Source: Methanoculleus frigidifontis
GTDB lineage: Archaea > Halobacteriota > Methanomicrobia > Methanomicrobiales > Methanoculleaceae
NCBI RefSeq assembly: GCF_030464345.1
Contig: NZ_VCYH01000001.1
Coordinates: 556,107-620,106, forward strand
DNA length: 64,000 nt
Direction of reading: 5' to 3'
The position numbers and the translations under genes were made by a program. Numbering within the stretch: position 1 is the stretch's first letter; every line of letters begins with the position of its first letter. This document shows positions 63,876 through 64,000 of this stretch, in pieces. The notes under the pieces are model-generated. The model saw only the letters and a program-made list of their open reading frames with translations. It was not told where the DNA came from and did not search any database.

Positions 63876-64000
63876 TGTAAACGGCGGTGTAAAATTCCCC
63901 ACTATCGGCGGGATACATTTCCCCACCCGACAACCTTCATGCACGTGCTTGAGGGTTGTGGCAATGCTAACGATGGAGGAATTCTTAATGATCCGCGATC
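63876..64000 (+). mobile_element. Left end of an IS21-family element (partial)
   Basis: Starts with TGT as in IS21 ends, followed by two related subterminal units (CGGCGGTGTAAAATTCCCCAC and CGGCGGGATACATTTCCCCAC, shown here as one base variants). It includes the start of a transposase gene and continues beyond the window. Confidence 0.6.
63964..64000 (+). CDS. istA: IS21-family transposase IstA, N-terminal fragment
   Basis: ATG 63964 opens MLTMEEFLMIRD, similar to the first residues of IstA proteins. Only 12 residues are in the window, so this rests on context with the IS21-like end. Confidence 0.5.
   Translation, partial: MLTMEEFLMIRD

Noticed and set aside
1..64000. CRISPR arrays, rRNA and other structural RNAs
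   Set aside because: No regularly spaced repeats or rRNA-like sequence were found by reading both strands.

Overview
The window looks like a chromosomal segment of a high-GC methanogenic archaeon, most probably Methanomicrobiales and close to Methanoculleus. The basis is the gene content: multi-PAS histidine kinases with THD(V/I)RNAN phosphoacceptor motifs, a DUF3821 surface protein, secreted NosD/PKD/dockerin proteins, archaeal TATA-type promoters and GGTGA/GGAGG ribosome-binding sites. This is inference from families. No rRNA, tRNA or CRISPR array was found.

Layout. 1-5 kb: the end of an AddA/RecB-like helicase-nuclease, a membrane protein, and two overlapping DUF3089 hydrolases. 6-22 kb: a broken secreted propeller-like gene, two large PAS sensor kinases, a methyltransferase, a peroxiredoxin pseudogene that has lost its catalytic cysteine region, a YHS/2-hydroxyacid dehydrogenase pair, a decaying type III restriction-modification locus, a beta-lactamase-fold lipoprotein and a HEAT-repeat protein. 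22-27 kb: three small regulator-like genes, then a leftward cluster (DUF3006, condensation-domain protein, NucS-like protein with an altered catalytic site, truncated zinc ribbon). 27-39 kb: two giant secreted proteins with beta-helix, PKD and dockerin modules, one of them a subtilisin-like protease of about 2368 residues, plus a GH3 glycosidase lipoprotein. 39-50 kb: a zinc-finger protein, a lipase-like hydrolase, a MntA/HepT toxin-antitoxin pair, a ClC channel, a flavodoxin, gene relics, a transglutaminase lipoprotein and a DUF3821 protein.

50-64 kb is an accessory island. It holds fragments of an IS5-like transposase, HicA, a DUF86 HEPN protein, a DUF1016 nuclease and an ATPase within 1.4 kb. 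Then come TPR genes split by a frameshift at a homopolymer, an AT-rich orphan gene, an IS630 relic and a 1887-residue DUF4011-helicase-nuclease-DUF3320 protein, which is the best defence-system candidate. The end is a nest of insertion sequences: an intact IS1634-type element (61902-63674, 6-bp target duplication, about 32-bp inverted ends) sits inside an IS5-type transposase gene that is also cut by the end of an IS21-type element running off the window.

Structures that ordinary gene calls do not explain include a dispersed repeat of about 230 bp (12192-12418 and, inverted, 51579-51817), a shared 37-bp upstream element (1393-1429 and 3951-3987), two perfect 18-bp palindromes, and the repeated pattern of gene ends and starts left behind by deletions.
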